Shown: piece after piece, positions 54,519 through 55,365 of the stretch | Layout: each line of letters starts with the position of its first letter | Numbering within the stretch: the first letter of the stretch is position 1 | NCBI GenBank assembly: GCA_016873275.1 | Contig: VGXO01000016.1 | Span: forward strand, 1-55,365 | Direction of reading: 5' to 3' | Source: Phycisphaerae bacterium | GTDB lineage: Bacteria; Planctomycetota; Phycisphaerae; Phycisphaerales; SM1A02 | DNA: 55,365 nucleotides | Translations under genes and position numbers: made by a program | The notes under the pieces: model-generated | The model's input: the letters and a program-made list of their open reading frames with translations, nothing else | What the model was told of the DNA's origin: nothing | The model's database searches: none

Positions 54519-55235
54519 ATGGGAGCCATGTTCCTCGATCGCATCGTGCGACCGATGCTCGTGCGGCTCGAGTCGGAGTGGCTGATCGCGGCGGGAACGG
54601 ACCCAGGGGAGACGCCGAGCCGGAGGCAGGACTGGTGCGTTCGCTGCGGATCGACCGTCGCGGTCGGCGAGTCCGGTTCCCCGTGCGCCCGCTGTCGCGG
54701 ATCGCGAGCCGCGGGCGCGGATCGGGTCGTCCGCATCGGCGAGCTGTCAGGTCGACTTCGACGCTTGGTGCTCGACTGCAAGTACCGGCGGGACGTCCTC
54801 GCGGCGGAGGAACTTGGGCAGGACCTCGCGACCCGGACGAGGGAAGCGGGTTGGGTCTGGGGGGCGTCGGACGCCGCCTGCTCGGTCCCGATGCCGCTGC
54901 TCCGGCGCCTGCGACGGGGCATCGATCATGCCGGCGAGATCGCCCGGATCGTCGCCTCCGAACTCAGGATCCCACTCATTCGACCCCTCCGGCAAGGCGG
55001 GGGTCGACCCCGCGCCCGACAAGATCGAGCGGGCAGGGGCGTCGCACGGGTCGCGCCGCGATGGGGCGTTGCGAGCGGCGACCTCCGAGGTCTGCGGGTC
55101 CTTCTCGTCGATGACGTATCGACGACGGGCAGCAGCCTTCGCGACTGCAGCGATGCGCTTCGACGCTTGGGCGCGGCGGAGGTTTGGGGTCTGGTGGCGG
55201 CCGTGACGCCGGATCCACGGCGGGGCACGGCGTGA
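54519..55235 (+). CDS. comF: ComF-family phosphoribosyltransferase-like protein
   Basis: The 238-residue product has an N-terminal zinc-binding part with two C-x2-C pairs (CVRC about residue 44, CARC about residue 60) and a PRTase domain ending in VLLVDDVSTTGSSL (about 195), the PRPP-binding loop that identifies the ComF family; RLVLDCKYRRD is the usual central motif. ComF proteins are linked to DNA uptake or to damaged-fork repair. Two ATGs are possible (54519 or 54528); GGGAG lies between them and fits neither well. No other competence gene is nearby. Confidence 0.88.
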   Translation: MGAMFLDRIVRPMLVRLESEWLIAAGTDPGETPSRRQDWCVRCGSTVAVGESGSPCARCRGSRAAGADRVVRIGELSGRLRRLVLDCKYRRDVLAAEELGQDLATRTREAGWVWGASDAACSVPMPLLRRLRRGIDHAGEIARIVASELRIPLIRPLRQGGGRPRARQDRAGRGVARVAPRWGVASGDLRGLRVLLVDDVSTTGSSLRDCSDALRRLGAAEVWGLVAAVTPDPRRGTA

Positions 55236-55264
55236 CTGGACCCGGAAAAAAGTCTTCAAGGTGC

Positions 55265-55292
55265 TTGACAGGGGTCGGGAAACCCCTACCAT
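55265..55292 (+). promoter_or_regulatory. Near-consensus sigma70 promoter firing out of the window
   Basis: TTGACA (55265-55270), a 16-bp spacer and TACCAT (55287-55292). An A-rich segment (GGAAAAAAGT, from about 55247) precedes the -35, like an UP element. The spacer contains an inverted repeat, GGGGT...ACCCC. This is the only perfect -35 in the window. Confidence 0.7.
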
Positions 55293-55298
55293 CCCCTC

Positions 55299-55365
55299 CC
55301 GCTCGTGCCTCGGGCGTCCCTGCGGATGTCCGAGGTATCGCCTTCTCGGCGACGAGCCTTACCTT
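55299..55365 (+). ncRNA. Candidate structured RNA, truncated by the window edge
   Basis: From the predicted transcription start (about 55299) the RNA can form a three-way junction. P1 is GCTCGT 55301-55306 with ACGAGC 55352-55357. P2 is 55308-55319 with 55324-55335 (12 bp including two G-U, CTGC loop). P3 is CGCC 55339-55342 with GGCG 55348-55351. It could be a stand-alone RNA or the leader of a stable-RNA or protein operon. I could not match it to a known family, and the rest lies outside the window. Confidence 0.4.

Overview
The window is very GC-rich and gene-dense. I infer a planctomycete, most likely of the class Phycisphaerae. The reasons are the C-terminal tandem dockerin-like loops of the form DLNGDGVVNGADL..LLA.WG on otherwise unrelated exported proteins, a VPGG-type C-terminal sorting signal followed by an Arg cluster, several secreted proteins without recognisable families, RNase Y, and a mixture of Shine-Dalgarno-led and apparently leaderless genes. 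No rRNA, tRNA, integrase, transposase or CRISPR array was found, so this reads as chromosomal sequence.

Layout. 1-1.0 kb: the 3' part of an AAA/DUF4143 ATPase. 1.3-7.8 kb: a sorting-signal protein, lipoyl synthase (lipA) with an unusual repeat-built leader, a miniature dockerin protein, a glycosyltransferase, a YceI-like exported protein, a membrane protein and a hot-dog thioesterase. 7.9-14 kb: RNase Y, a fused two-copy ABC-2 permease and a five-heme cytochrome with a dockerin tail. 14.3-21.5 kb: a lipoprotein, half of a peptide ABC importer (OppA and OppB only) and two large secreted proteins of unknown function. 21.5-37.7 kb: a surface-polysaccharide region with strands that alternate often. 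It holds an LPG-synthase-like membrane protein, a GH57 enzyme, two sugar-nucleotide epimerases, GT4 transferases, a WecA-like transferase fused to half of a CapD-like protein, an asparagine-synthase-like amidotransferase, a SAM methyltransferase, a flippase, a polytopic GT-C-like protein and two FkbM methyltransferases. 37.8-45.4 kb: a 1154-residue BACON-repeat secreted protein, an NtrC-type sigma54 activator whose receiver lacks the usual phospho-acceptor Asp, and a Gly-rich EF-hand protein. 45.7-51.3 kb: a dockerin-tagged 5'-nucleotidase-like enzyme, serine acetyltransferase and aconitase. 51.3-54.4 kb: a second small polysaccharide group (two GT2 enzymes and a WbpL-like initiating transferase). 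54.5-55.2 kb: a ComF-like phosphoribosyltransferase. The right edge carries a near-consensus sigma70 promoter firing out of the window into a predicted three-way-junction RNA.

How the genes fit together. The 21.5-37.7 kb region, with the 51-54 kb satellite, has the parts to prime a lipid carrier (two different initiating transferases), make and modify sugars, transfer them, methylate or amidate the product and flip it. The sorting-signal protein at 1.3 kb, the asparagine-synthase-like gene and the sigma54 activator resemble parts of exosortase-linked exopolysaccharide systems, but no exosortase lies in the window, so that link is inference. The best leads are non-coding: short tandem repeats of 9, 11, 14 and 15 bp at gene starts, one of which builds two coupled MTTP-stop mini-ORFs in front of lipA; leaderless and symmetric divergent promoters; and the candidate RNA at the right edge.
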